From contig OY294047.1 of NCBI GenBank assembly GCA_958510825.1, forward strand, positions 54,233,365 through 54,297,364: 64,000 nt of DNA, given 5' to 3'. The notes beneath the pieces were generated by a model. The model worked only from the letters and a program-made list of their open reading frames with translations. It was not told the DNA's origin and searched no databases. Position 1 is the stretch's first letter; every line of letters starts with the position of its first letter. Origin of the DNA: Brachypterus glaber (lineage: Eukaryota > Arthropoda > Insecta > Coleoptera > Kateretidae). The position numbers and the translations under genes were made by a program. Positions 22,294-33,509 of this stretch are shown one piece after another.

Positions 22294-23782
22294 AACTGTA
22301 TAAAATAAAAAAACGCATGTTATGGCATAATTTTTGCCGCAGTTTACGAATATCGAGCCTTTAACATTTATTTTTGTAGTCCTCAAGGCTTGTTTATTAT
22401 TTGATTTTTCTGTAAAAGATTTCTCCTCTAACGTTGAATAATCTTTTAGAATATCAATCGCACTTCCCTATTCCCAAATTTGACAACGTTGTCCAGCCTG
22501 CTGGCTGCATACCAGGCCGACTTGGCCTTGGCTAAGTCCGCTGCACTTGCACTTCCCGCTTGGCATGTCGCCCCCCGTGCGCCCCCTCTGGCGCCCGCCA
22601 CGCGAAAACACCCTTGACTTGTTGATGCAACAGCTAATAGTCGGAGAGCTGGTAAACATTTTTAACAAGTTATTTTATCCCAGATGAATTTCACGTATAA
22701 TCGGTTAAGAGGTAAATTTACCTATCTCAATATTTTCAAATTTTTCAGGAAACGTAAAAAACGATTTTAAAATTTATGTAGGTGATTTATACTTACTATA
22801 AATATTTTTTTGGTACCTTAAAGAGCATTTAATTCGTTAGTGTATTTATATCATTCCATTCTTAACTATTTTATTTTAAATTTAACAAAAATCGGTATAG
22901 GTACTTGACATTCTAAAAATGACACACATTTTAGAGGTAAATTTACCTAAACCTAAGGCCATACATAAGGGGATGTGGAATCTAGTTTTTTCCCTTGATA
23001 TATAAGTTTTTAAGTTTCCGAATCATATACATTATATTTATTGGATTCAGAATCTGAATTTCAGATTAATTAATCTGAAATTAGCTTAAGCTAATAGCTT
23101 AAAGCAATTTTCATAGTTCTACAGAATAATTCTGGAGCTAAGGGGTGGAAACAGTCTCTAAAAAGTGTCTGATAAATGACAGATTTAAATTTTTGATAAT
23201 TTATAAAACAACTTTTTGATCAAATGAGTTTTTTTTTTAGATCTAACTCATGCCAAAAAACTGTTTTTACTCCTTGAGCTCTAAGTTAAAAATAATTTGT
23301 TAGGGTAACTTGTTTCTGCACCTTTTTAGGGGCTTCTAGCACCCAAAGGAACCGGATCCAGAACCTGTAAATAGCTTAATTAGAATTTACTTTAAAATAT
23401 ATAAAAAATTTAACCGGGAAAAATTTAGGTTTACATCAATGAGAGTAAAAATAGACACGAATACAGCTTTACAATTTTAATTTGTTTGGAAGTAGTCGAG
23501 GAAGAATATTTGTGTACTCACGCCAGCAAAGAGCCTTGCTTGACGGTTAGAGTAACAAGGCTTCTATGCCAGTGGGACAAGTGAGAAAGGGGCCAAAAAT
23601 TACGGCACATTTACTAAAACTGAAAGAAGTTTAGTTCTTCATATGATATGATATGATTTTTTTTGTACATATTTCCAGTTTAAAAAGATCGAAAAAAAAA
23701 ATAGTTTACCTAAAATCTGACACTATTTCTGAAAAAAATCTTAAAAATACAACTTAGAATCAGGTGGGAGCCGACCCCGCTT
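22294..23782. other. Unassigned stretch with a GC-rich patch at 22467-22660
   Basis: The patch has a 66-codon minus-strand frame with no recognisable motif and shares CAAATTT(G)ACAACGTTGTC with 43133-43165. A (GATAT)n run lies near 23638. The rest is AT-rich. Confidence 0.4.
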
Positions 23783-23999
23783 TTAAGTATTACGTAACGC
23801 AAATTGTTTCAAAATTCATATACTTCATACCCCAGCTCTTGCTTTATTATGGTTTTTAGCCCCCCCCCCAAAATAGAGGGGGTGTAAGGGGGGTAGCCAA
23901 AATATGAAACTCTACGGCCTTAAATAACGCGAGAACTGAGGTATGAAGTGTATGAATTTTGGTACATATTGCGTTACGTAATAGTTGAACGTTCCCTAA
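23783..23999. mobile_element. Family E palindromic MITE, copy 1
   Basis: Left arm starts TAAGTATTACGTAACGCAAA and the right arm ends GTTGAACGTTCCCTAA. The arms pair through TTCATA(C)ACTTCATACCCC, CTTGCTTTATTA and GGGGGGTAGCCAAAATATGA. The outermost left bases are missing. Confidence 0.82.
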
Positions 24000-24289
24000 G
24001 GACCTTAATCGATTTATTGGGATTTAGGATACAGCTTTTTAGTACCATTTCCTACAGATATCTTTAATATTACTAAAATGACTATTTTATGTAAAAAGTT
24101 TTTTTTAGAGCATTCAGAAACATTTTTATACAAAATTTAAGCCTGGGTAATGATTCTTAACGTAAACAGTAAGTATATCTAATAATTTTCTAGACTAAAT
24201 AACATAAAAATAATATACATAAAACTGTTGCAAATTTAAATAAAATACAGGGTGTCCCGAGACAGACACACGTCAGTAAAAATATACAT

Positions 24290-24422
24290 TAAAGGCACAT
24301 CCACAGGCTCGCATAAGAAGCATAATATAAAACATACGATGCCATGATTGGCTTGATGTGCCGTCATGTATCCTGTGCGCAGGGTTATAACCTTCGCATA
24401 AGAGCTTGTGGATGTGCCCTTA
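24290..24422. mobile_element. Family F MITE, copy 2
   Basis: TAAAGGCACATCCACAGGCT and GAGCTTGTGGATGTGCCCTT are inverted ends. The inner GCATAAGAAGC and CTTCGCATAAG arms differ somewhat from the other copies. ACAT lies on both sides. Confidence 0.78.
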
Positions 24423-24450
24423 CATGATATTTGTACATATCCAGTTTAGT

Positions 24451-24531
24451 CACTGTAAAAATAGCATTAGCATGCTCGCCTTTCGTTGGTTGTAACCGCG
24501 AGCATGTGAAAACAAGTTTTTTTACAGTGGT
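24451..24531. repeat. Short inverted repeat (~80 bp)
   Basis: CACTGTAAAAA and TTTTTACAGTG bound an inner pair CATGCTCG / CGCGAGCATG. Single copy here; a mini-foldback. Confidence 0.6.
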
Positions 24532-24593
24532 TTTTTACATAGTAGTTTTTGTAATTTACATTTACACCTTAATTTTTATAGGATGGCCCTAGT

Positions 24594-24748
24594 AAGGGAA
24601 CGTTTAAGTATTACGTAACGCAAATTTTGATCATTTTGGACACCCCCCCCCTTTAACGCTATTTTCCTATACCATTAACATGGTCGTAACACTCCAAAAT
24701 GACCCCCACCCCCCTAGGAGCGTTACGTAATACTTGAACGTTACCTAA
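24594..24748. mobile_element. Family E short variant
   Basis: Ends TAAGGGAACGTTTAAGTATT and AATACTTGAACGTTACCTAA are inverted. The interior (TTGATCATTTTGGACACCCC) differs from the long form, so there are at least two subfamilies with a common end. Confidence 0.8.
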
Positions 24749-25404
24749 CATGTAAAAGAAGACTAGGTTAACTAATGCTAAATATTTTCCTACATCCTAG
24801 ATTGTTTTTGTCACACATAGCAACATTTTTGTCAGATCTTGAGCCTTAAAAATCAGCTATATTCTTATTCTGTTTAATCTACCTTTTTACTTATTGCCCT
24901 TATAGATATTATTTATAATTATAGATATTATAATAGATACTTTACAAATTTTATCTTTGAGAAACTTTCAATTATGTAAAATTGGTAACTTATCAAGTTT
25001 TGTTATTTTATCCCGAATATTACTTCGGGACATCTCATATAGATATAATAAGATCTTGTTTTAAAACATCGCATCTTTTAGACATATTTTGTATCTTTAA
25101 CGCTCACTTGATATTTATTTTATACACATGTGTTAAAGTTTATTGCTTGTTAAGAGGCTTAACAAATACTATATTGAGCCAGCCTGTAGCTGAAAAAACT
25201 GTTTTCAAAATATTTACTTGACTTACTACCAGGCGCGGAGATTTTTTCTTGCGGGGTAGAATCTTTATTAAATTTGGCGCCCACTTTGACGCCCGTACCA
25301 AAACAAACTAAACACCCTCCGAAAAAAAACTTACCTACGAGTAGCGCATTACGTTTTATTAATCTTATTTGATTAATAATATTTTTGACATTTATATGTG
25401 TGAC
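24749..25404. other. AT-rich stretch, nothing recognised
   Basis: No gene seen. The long minus-strand frame crossing 25159-25497 runs into family G and is not a gene. Confidence 0.45.
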
Positions 25405-25818
25405 AATGGCGATTTCTTCCGTTAGATTAGACAGGGACAAAAGTTCTACCCAAAAAGGATAGAAGACATACATACACTCCCACTTCCACCCAACCAAACA
25501 AATTCTGTATTTGTTCTTTGTTGAACAAATACAATAAAAACTTGGCCGGGCGAAAAGCGTAACTATATTATTTTTATTAAAGAAATTACTGGCGCCATCT
25601 AAATTTTAGTAGAATTATCTTATTCTACAGATTCACATTAGCTATGTTCGTTCGTGCCGCTCAGTGCTACACTTTCCGGTCAACCAAATAAATACTGTAT
25701 TTGTTGTATGAAAAACAAATACAGTATTTATTTGGTTGGCTGGAAAGTGTAGCACAAATGAGATAGAGATAGGGTAGACGTCTTTTGTTTCATAATTCTA
25801 GTTGTAGAGAACCCCATT
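25405..25818 (+). mobile_element. Family G element, copy 1 (~410 bp)
   Basis: Begins AATGGCGATTTCTTCCGTTA and ends GTTGTAGAGAACCCCATT. Two internal hairpins: CAAATTCTGTATTTGTTC / GAACAAATAC, and ACCAAATAAATACTGTATTT with its inverse around 25681-25740. Copies at 54214 (inverted) and 58266 (direct). Confidence 0.82.
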
Positions 25819-26046
25819 CAAGGAATTTTTTTTTTATGGAATTACTCCATAAAATTAGAAATAGTAGTCTTGTGTCTAAAAGTCCCCTGCGATTAGTGTC
25901 CTTGCGCGGTAAATCGTTTTTTCTGTCTTTACTTACGGTTTTGTTTATACTGATTTCATCTATCACTTAGTGTGCTCGATATAGTGCCTTCCATTTCTGT
26001 CGACTCTATGATTAAGTATTGTGAACTTACCTAGTTGGTAGTAAAA

Positions 26047-27130
26047 ATAGTTATTTTTCTACAATTTAATAGAAAAATTAACATTTCTACAAAAACAAAT
26101 GAAGTTTTCAGACTTTAAAATAACCTATTTCTTAGTATTTTACTTTTCTGCTCGTTACCATGACAGCAAGCAGAATAGTGATTTTTTACGCGCGCACAGT
26201 GTAGGCAACCGGTATGTCAATCGTAAAACGGCTGTCAGTTATATGCGACGGGATCTTGGTCCGCCATTTTTTTAATATGAAAATATTATTTATTTTGAAT
26301 TAAATTTCAATTTCGAGTGCTAAATATTTTTGTGCTATATATTTGTTGTTACGAAGGAGTTATGGAGAGTTACTGTGATTAGGATTTTACACCAACTTTT
26401 ACACCAACAAATTGCAGAAAATTGTACTGAAGTGCTGCGACCTTGTAAGGTAACTTGCTGTCTGAAATTTATTTATTTATTTTAGATCGTAGAAAAAATG
26501 TTGTTTGTATAACGAGCGCAAAATGTGATTTTGCGCTCTTAATACAAAAATAACTATTTTGTAATAAGAGCGCTAAATTACTGATTTCTGCTTGAGCGTG
26601 GAATTTTCTGATCGAGGCTTCTAGCCGAGAATAGCAATCACGCGAAAGCAGAAATCACATTTTGCGCTCGTAATACAAACAACATTTTTTCTACGATCTA
26701 AAATAAATAAATAAATTTCACACAGAAAGTTACCTTACAAGGTCGCAGCACCTGAGTACAATTTTCTACAAATCTGTTGGTGTAAAAGTAAAATCTTAAT
26801 CACAGTAACTCTCCATAATTCCTTCGTAACAACAAATATATAGCACACAAATATTTAGCACACGAAAGTAAGATTTGATTCAAAATAAATAATAATTTCA
26901 TATTAAAAAATGGCGGACCAACATCTCGTCGCATATAACTGACAGCTGTTTTACGATTGACATGCCGGTTGCCTACAGTGTGCGCGCGAAAAGAATCACT
27001 TTTCTGCTTGCTATCATGGTAACGAGCAGAAAAGCAAAATACCAAGAAATAGGTTATTTTGAAGTCTGAAAACTTCATTTGTTTTTGTAGAAATGTTAAT
27101 TTTTCTATTAGATCGTAGAAATAGTTATTT
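26047..27130. mobile_element. 1.06-kb foldback transposon with 10-bp target duplication
   Basis: The element at 26057-27120 is almost entirely an inverted repeat, with arms of about 475 bp (26057-26531 and 26652-27120) starting TTCTACAATTTAATAG and TTCTACGATCTAATAG. Perfect 10-bp repeats ATAGTTATTT flank it (26047-26056, 27121-27130). The right one is the first 10 bp of a family A copy, so the foldback inserted into that element's edge. The loop carries a further hairpin (TTTCTGCTT ... AAGCAGAAA). Arm length and 9-10 bp duplication resemble Mutator-like or Foldback elements. No coding capacity. Confidence 0.88.
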
Positions 27131-27435
27131 ATGGTACTAGTGGGTAAAGTAAGATATTGCCCATGTAAGCTAAACAGGTTAATTTTCGAGAGGGCAATAT
27201 CGGTTTACCCATGAGTGCCATACAAGGTTTTATTCAATAAATAGCTTAGGAATTCATATTTTTATTAAAAATTTTAATGACATTTACAAGAAAATAATTT
27301 GACAATTGACAGTTGAGTGGGTAAAATAAATAATTATCCACTCAATAAAGTAAAAGCCACGCGGGGGTTATTATTGAGTTTATCTATTTAAAATAAAGCT
27401 GGTAATTGTCTTATTATCTGTATGTATTGGACAAA
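27121..27435 (+). mobile_element. Family A hairpin element, copy 4
   Basis: Borders as in the others. The 5' hairpin arm is partly deleted (GCCCATGTAAGCTAAACAGG). Its first bases serve as the downstream target duplication of the foldback next to it. Confidence 0.85.
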
Positions 27436-28013
27436 AGTATATTGTTTTAAGCCATTCTGTATATCCTTATTAATCGTATCGCAGGTAATTTTTTTAATAG
27501 TCCGATTAATTAATAGCATTGTTTACTTAATCGTTGAATGATAGAAACAGCATATACATGCACACTTTGTGGCCAATAAACAAGTATGAATTATTAACTC
27601 TGCATCCATGACCTATTTCGAATCTATTTATTACGTCTAACTAGACACATTTAATTCCAACAACACACGTCGATAATACCTCTACTTATGTCATTTGTTT
27701 TTATACTCTTCCCAGACAGCACATAATAACCATTAGAAGTCCATTAGACAGCCCTATATCCACTGAACGTCCAGTCCATGATGGATCTCTAATGGATATC
27801 CAGTGGATATACTTTAGGGAGGTTAAAAAATAAATGTCCACTGGATATACTGGATATGAGGGAAAATAGGCGAAGAAAGAAACTTTTTTCAACTAAGCGT
27901 GGAATCAATACGAAAATGTTATAGAAAGTTCCGAAAACCAACAATTTTATGGAGTCTTGGCACAATAAAATAAAAAAAATAATTTTTATGAAATGTGAAT
28001 TGTTGTATCTTTA
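27436..28013. other. Unassigned stretch with a family N piece at 27714-27872
   Basis: The piece starts CCCAGACAGCACATAATAAC and contains several GGATATCCAGTGGATATAC-like words. The remaining sequence shows no gene. Confidence 0.5.
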
Positions 28014-28176
28014 TGCGCGGTAAATGATACGCGCAGTAGATGCCAGGCGCGGTAAATGACACGCGCAGAATTGGTCGGCACTGTAAATGACACGCGCGGT
28101 ATTAGACGACGCGGTAAATGACAAGCGCGGTAATGACCACCCCGGTATTTTCTGCGCGGTAAAGGCCGGCCCTTCG
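28014..28176. repeat. Degenerate GC-rich minisatellite, about 5 units of ~30-34 bp
   Basis: The unit core GCGCGGTAAATGACACGCGC recurs with changes. Base composition is sharply different from the AT-rich flanks. No coding sense seen. Confidence 0.75.
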
Positions 28177-28370
28177 TATCCCTACAGCTTGTAAAATATA
28201 TCCAAATATCCCAAATTCTTCATAAAAAAATAAATATCAAGGGTATAGTATTTCAGAAAAAGCTTTAAGGTATGACCTGGAATGCTTCGCAGGATTTTTT
28301 TTTGCGAAAGGTTGTACACAAATTGTGCAATGGGGATATCCGAATATATCTGACTAAATATACAGGGTGA

Positions 28371-29063
28371 TCAGTAACAGCCATGCCAAAATTTAAGAGG
28401 TGATTCTACATCCAAAAATATGAAAAAAAGTTTCTATAAAGGTTGGTCCGGAAATGAGCCCTAAGGGAGCTACGCCCTTCGAAAATGACATACATGTATT
28501 AAATGGGGAACAAAAAAAAAGCATTAATAAAATTTTAATGCTGCAGGGTGATTTTTCATTTAAAACTCAGCAGAAAAGTACTCTTCACCAAAACACCTAA
28601 ATTTAATATTAAAGGAGAAATAGCCTTTTAAAAAGTAATGTTTTTGATGGCACAAAATGTTACTTCCTCTTAATTGCATATTTTTTGAAAACGGTTGCTC
28701 CTACAGTATTACACTATAGAAGATTTTTTATGTATTTTTACTCAAGGAATCCATATTTTTTTACAGAAAATCCAAAAAAATTACACATAAAAAAGTTTGG
28801 GGCAAAAATGTGTTAAGCCTAATACATTTTTTCGTCTAGGGACGCCTCTGAATAAATTCAAAAAATAAATTAACATAAACTTATTGCCCTTGTTAATACT
28901 ACTATACATGAAAAAGCTCGTCGCTCTAGCTTAAAGGGTACCAGATTTATTAATTAAAAACCTTATTTTTATTACAATTTTATTATATTTGTCCAAAATT
29001 ATTTTTGGAAATTACAAAAAAATACTTTTCCGTTTGGTGTTTTACCTAAGCATAAACCCTGTA
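28371..29063 (+). mobile_element. Family H element, copy 1 (~690 bp)
   Basis: Starts TACAGGGTGATCAGTAACAG and ends AAACCCTGTA. The left arm (GTTGGTCCGGAAATGAGCCC) and central body (TAGGGACGCCTCTG, GCTCGTCGCTCTAGCTTAAA) match copies at 40277, 43786 and 46061. Its right end has diverged from the left arm, while in the 43786 copy both arms pair. Confidence 0.8.
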
Positions 29064-29351
29064 TATCATTTCTTGCAATATTTATTTGTTTATTCAACTA
29101 AATAAACAATTGAATAATTGTTTACAGTACTTGCACCTTACTATTGACCTAGTTTAAAATCAAACATGGATATAGCGATTAATTTATCGGTGCACATTTT
29201 TTAAATATCATATTTTACATAATATATAAATGGAAGTTTATTGCATTTCTAGAATTTGCAACAATAAACCTGTAATTGTAAGCCTACGTTTCATTAAAGT
29301 ACTCCTTATTATTAATAAAGATGCCTAATAATTTAACCTCTGCGGCCCCTC

Positions 29352-30030
29352 TGCAATAAATGTACACGGGCTGATATTTTAAAGGGTAGTAGTGAATGGT
29401 AACAGAACACCTGTTAGTTTTTCACCGGGTGATTGGCGTAAGGGGTGTCCGCTATCTTGAATTTTAGGGCTGAGTTGCTTAATATGCATCTTACGATAAA
29501 AATGCATATAACCAATTTTGTTAAGGAGGAAATTTCCAACAATTTTTGTTTGGATCATTTTTATAATATAATAATAACAATCGAGTTAATTCAAAAATAG
29601 CCATGTTGGAGTTGCAATGGATTTTTTCCATTTTTCAGCCAAACTATTAATCGGACGATAAATTTTCATAGCCCACTGTAACCGTAAAAAAATACTTACG
29701 AAAATGCATAATATATAAAACTTATAGAGAATTTCAAGAGCTACAAGTACGCTCATAACCATTTTTATCCTCTGATGAACAATTTGGCTGAATCGAAAAA
29801 AACAATTTCACCCCCAACATGGCCATTTTAGAATATTTATAGCTCGAAATTTGGTTATATGCAACTTTTATCGTAAGATTCGTATACTTTGGCGAGATAA
29901 CCGCACTCACCTCTAAAATTCAAGATAGCGGACACCCCTTACTCAAATCACCCGGTGAAAAACTAACAGGTGTGTTCTGTTACCATCCACTACTAACCTC
30001 TAAAATATCAGCCCGTGTACATTTATTGCA
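29352..30030. mobile_element. Family K foldback element, full copy (~680 bp)
   Basis: TGCAATAAATGTACACGGGC at 29352 is inverted at the right end. The arms are about 170 bp and pair through GGGTGTCCGCTATCTTGAAT and the GATAAAAATGCATATAACC region. The inner part has no frame of note. A left-half copy is at 2491-2703. Confidence 0.85.
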
Positions 30031-30220
30031 ATTTAACATATTTATTATTTGCAATAAAAAGATAGTTTGAGTTGTCTTATTTATCTGTTCTAGATTTTAA
30101 GTCCATATCTTAACTCGTTTAAGAGTTAAGAGGTGGAGGGTGGCTTTTGAAGTGACTATGAAGAATCCTAAGATTTATTTTATTTATTTATGAAAAATTC
30201 TAAGGAGAGCATATTATAGT

Positions 30221-30719
30221 ATATTAAAGTACTAGTTTCATAACATACGTTTTTAGCACATGAGTACAAGTTTAGAAAACGAGCCGCTTGCGGCGAGTTT
30301 TCTAAAGTACTAGTGCGCTAATGTATACAACTTTTTCTATTTTGCTCTAAAATTTAAAAAAACTTACATTTAAATTGATGACTGATTTAGGGATTTTTGT
30401 TTTGGATTGGCATTACAGTTTACACCATGTTTAAAATTCTAAGAACAAATGATATTTTCATATATTTTATAGTCATATCTTCTCTTTTTTACTGCAATTA
30501 ACCAAGCCACAATTTTAACATGGTAAAAATAACCTAAACACAAAATTTTGTAGAAAATTCAACTTTAAAGGATATTGACATTTGCACGGGAAACGTCAAG
30601 CGATAGGCTTTTGTCTGTTGCCAACCCAAAAGAAAAAAAAGTACAGACCTCTTATGGGCCTATAAGAACACGCAATATGCGCGTGATTGTGAGCTTATAA
30701 GAGTCGCAAAATAGAAAAA
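30221..30719 (+). mobile_element. Family B element, full copy
   Basis: ATATTAAAGTACTAGTTTCA to GCAAAATAGAAAAA, same layout as 8667-9184, with the AAAACGAGCCGCTTGCGGCG palindrome near the start. Confidence 0.8.
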
Positions 30720-31251
30720 TAATTTTAGAAAACGAATAAATCTTTTTAAAATTATAAAATTTCAAGTATATTTTAAAGGGGGAACAATAATTGGTTGTGG
30801 GCAGACAAAATTTAATATTTTACACATTTTATTATGTTTATAGAAGTGATATTTATAACAAATGTAAAATTATTGTGCCTACATTTGTTTATTTATCAAA
30901 TGTTATTTAATTGGGTCAATGGGTAAATTTAAGTGCACTTTGCAAATGCAATAAATTTTTAAAATGTGACTTAAATGAGTATTGTACATTTTGTATTATG
31001 TAAATAATTTGATAATCTTTTTTTTTTCAGGTATGCTTTTATTACAAAAAGAATGCATTTCCAATGGTAAGTATTCACACAGAAAAAAATATTAAATAAC
31101 ACAGGCCCACATTTTTTTTTGTGAGTCTTGGATTTCAATATGATATTCCTAAGTATTTTTTCCCGCTGAATCTGAATCCGCAACCCGTTTAACCCCTACA
31201 CGTCAGGATTTTGATATAACCTCAAAAAACACCCGAAAAACTACTGAAACC
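30720..31251. other. Unassigned stretch with a family J-like piece
   Basis: From about 31130 the words CGCTGAATCTGAATCCGC and ACCTCAAAAAACACC match the family J arms at 32590-33178, but are scrambled. The rest is AT-rich. A T-rich tract plus AG at 31019-31030 resembles a splice acceptor without support. Confidence 0.45.
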
Positions 31252-31958
31252 GCTAAAATCAACTATGCCATACCACTGTCACCCGCCCTGTCCCCAAATT
31301 GCTAATTCTATAACCCCAGAGCCCATAATCCCCTAACCTCATAATACCATAGCCGCATAACCTCAAAACCCCGTAACCTCATTAAGTAGAAAAATCTAGT
31401 TTGGGAAAACAGAACAAATTCTTCAGCTTTTTTTGTGGAACATAGTCATAGGTAAGTAACTCTATAACCCCAAAATCCCCTAACACCATTATCTCAAAAT
31501 CCCTTCACTTCGTAACCCCATATACTATATCCCCTTAATCCCGTTATCCTATTCTGTGGAAAAGTCCGGTTAAAAAAATAATAAAATAGACCTTGATTCA
31601 TGACTTGACTCACAAAACTCTTATGATTTCGAGAACCGGACTTCTCCACAGAATAGGATGATAGGGTTAAGAGGTTATAATATATGGGGTTACGGAGTGA
31701 AGGGGTTAGGAGGTGTGATGGGATTTTAGGGTTATACAGTTACTTATTCATAATTATGTTCTACAAGAAAATTTCACGTAATTGTTCTGTTTTCCCAAAC
31801 CAGATTTTTCTACTTAATGAAGTTTCGACTTTTGAGGTTATGGAGGTTATGGAGTAATGGTATTCCGAGGTTAGGGGATTCTGGGGTTACGAAATTACGA
31901 ATTTTGAGGAAGGGGGTAAAAGTGGTATGGAGTAGATGATTTTAGTTATGTGATTTTT
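31252..31958. mobile_element. Foldback element with TAACCCC-rich arms (~700 bp)
   Basis: The left arm 31252-31575 pairs with the right arm 31640-31958: CTAAAATCA, CCATACCAC, TAACCCCAGA, CATTAAGTAGAAAAATCT, CCTATTCTGTGGA and AGTCCGG are matched in inverse. Many CATAACCTC/TAACCCC words make the arms internally repetitive. Confidence 0.75.
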
Positions 31959-32228
31959 ACAGAATATGTTCTGTAAAATTTTATTTTACACACATTTTTA
32001 CAGAATATGTTCTATAAAATTTTATTTCATATAAAATTTTACAGAATATGTTCTGTTAAATTTTATTTCACATAAATTTTTACAGAATATGTTCCGTAAA
32101 ATTTTATTTCACATAAAATTTTACAGAATATGTTCTGTTAAATTTTATTTCACATATATTTTTACAGAATATGTTCCGTAAAATTTTATTTCGGATAACT
32201 TATATGAAATTTTACAGAATATGTTCTG
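31954..32228. repeat. Tandem array of 41-bp palindromic units (7 copies)
   Basis: ACAGAATATGTT occurs at 31959, 32000, 32041, 32082, 32123, 32164 and 32213. The first six are spaced exactly 41 bp apart and the last is 49 bp further on. Each unit is itself a hairpin, TTTTACAGAA-TATG-TTCTGTAAAA, followed by TTTTATTTCACATA. No frame runs through it. Confidence 0.9.
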
Positions 32229-32589
32229 GAAAACTCATATAACGTTGGGAATATTCAAACATATATTTTTATCAGTGTACGGTAACTTGCATTTTTAAAG
32301 TTAAAAATTTGTAGATTTTTTTCTGTGTATTTGTCTGCAGTAGTACTAATTTATTTATAACTTCGCAAAAAATACCACCTCAAAGGCACAAATACGTTTA
32401 ATCTGCGAATATTCATGGAAATATGCAGCAAAAAAAATGGTGTGTTTATTATTTATACCAACAGTAGTCGTCGTCACATGTGCCCTTTTTTCAGACAAAC
32501 GTATCAAATACCGCAACACGTGCATTTGATCCCCCGCTTTGAATTCACGGTATAAAAAACTACAGTTATTTTCTTTAGATAACACAGCC
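32229..32589. other. Unassigned stretch
   Basis: TTTTTTTCTGTGTATTTG at about 32318 is roughly inverse to CACACAGAAAAAAATATTAA near 31077, so 31075-32330 might be one larger element. A 95-codon minus-strand frame here has no recognisable motif. Confidence 0.4.
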
Positions 32590-32879
32590 ACACAAAAAAA
32601 GAAAAGTGTCTTGATCTGGGGACGAGACATATATATTCTCATGTATTTTGATCCGCTGAATCTGAATCCTGCACCAGAATAGGCCCAACAGGTCTTGGTT
32701 TAACCCTAACCTCAAAAAAATACCTTAAAATCGCTAAAATGGCCCGTTTTGCTTGTGTTTTTTGGGGTAGGGTTAAACCAAGACCCGTTGGGCCTGTTCT
32801 GATGGCGGATTTAGATTCAGCGCGTTAAAATACGTAGGAATGTATGTCTCGTCCCCAGATCAAGACATTTTTTTTGTGT
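32590..32879. mobile_element. Family J inverted-repeat element, copy 1
   Basis: Ends CACAAAAAAA and TTTTTTTTGTG. The arms pair through TCTTGATCTGGGGACGAGAC, TGAATCTGAATCC, CAGAATAGGCCCAAC and TTGGTTTAACCCTAACC. Arms of about 125 bp. Confidence 0.8.
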
Positions 32880-32885
32880 TGGTAC

Positions 32886-33178
32886 TCAAAAAAAAACGTT
32901 TCTTGATCTGGGAACGAGACAAGTATATTTCTATGTATTTTGATGCGCTGAATCCGAATCCGCCATCAGAATAGGCCCAGCGGGTCTTGGTTTAACCCTA
33001 GCCTTAAAAAACACAATCAAAACGTGTCATTTTAGCCATTTTAAGGTGTTTTTTGAGGTTAGGGTTAAACCAACCTCAAAAAACACCTTAAAATCGCTAA
33101 AATTGTTTGTGTTTTTTGAGGTTAGGGTTAAACCAAGACCGGTTGGGCCTATTTTGATGGCGGATTCAGATTCAGATT
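32886..33178. mobile_element. Family J element, copy 2, right end cut
   Basis: Left arm from TCTTGATCTGGGAACGAGAC. The right arm stops at GGCGGATTCAGATTCAGAT, so the GACGAGAC end is lost. The centre carries a direct duplication of TTTTTTGAGGTTAGGGTTAA (33049 and 33111). The frames over it come from the palindrome. Confidence 0.75.
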
Positions 33179-33509
33179 TTACTGGACAGTGTATTTTATC
33201 TTTATGTAGTGCTGTCAAGATATTATTTAATAGAATTTTCTCTTTATCCATAAATATTAATATTATTAATAAATTAATAACACTTTGTGTGAAATAGTAT
33301 TAAACGTGATCTGCAGAATTATTTATTTTTTTACTGTTTTTTGTTAACCTTAACCTAAAATCAAGGAATTTCAATGAGATAGAAACGCGGGTACAAACTA
33401 GGAAATTAACCAATAAAACAATGTTATTAACAATACAAAGAATATTGTGTTACTTTTATAAAAATATTTGAAAGGTATCCTTAAATGTAAACATTTCGGC
33501 AAACTATGT
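33179..33509. other. AT-rich stretch, nothing recognised
   Basis: No gene or repeat seen. Confidence 0.45.

Noticed and set aside
25159..25497. 112-codon minus-strand frame with a relative at 58188-58391
   Set aside because: The shared peptide (FYPFWVELLSLSNLT) is simply the translation of the end of family G in two copies.
31019..31030. Splice acceptor (T-rich tract plus CAG), likewise near 728, 10038, 40060 and 43762
   Set aside because: T-rich tracts are everywhere in this AT-rich window and none is followed by a coding exon.
31262..31575. Telomeric repeat, because of CATAACCTC/TAACCCC words
   Set aside because: Spacing is irregular, the words are inverted in the other arm, and the insect telomere unit TTAGG is not tandemly present.
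31954..32228. CRISPR-like array (regular 41-bp period)
   Set aside because: The whole unit repeats, with no unique spacers, and the surroundings are eukaryotic. It is a tandem repeat.
33046..33297. 83-codon frame (KPTSKNTLKSLK) and its mirror
   Set aside because: It lies in the palindromic, internally duplicated family J element.
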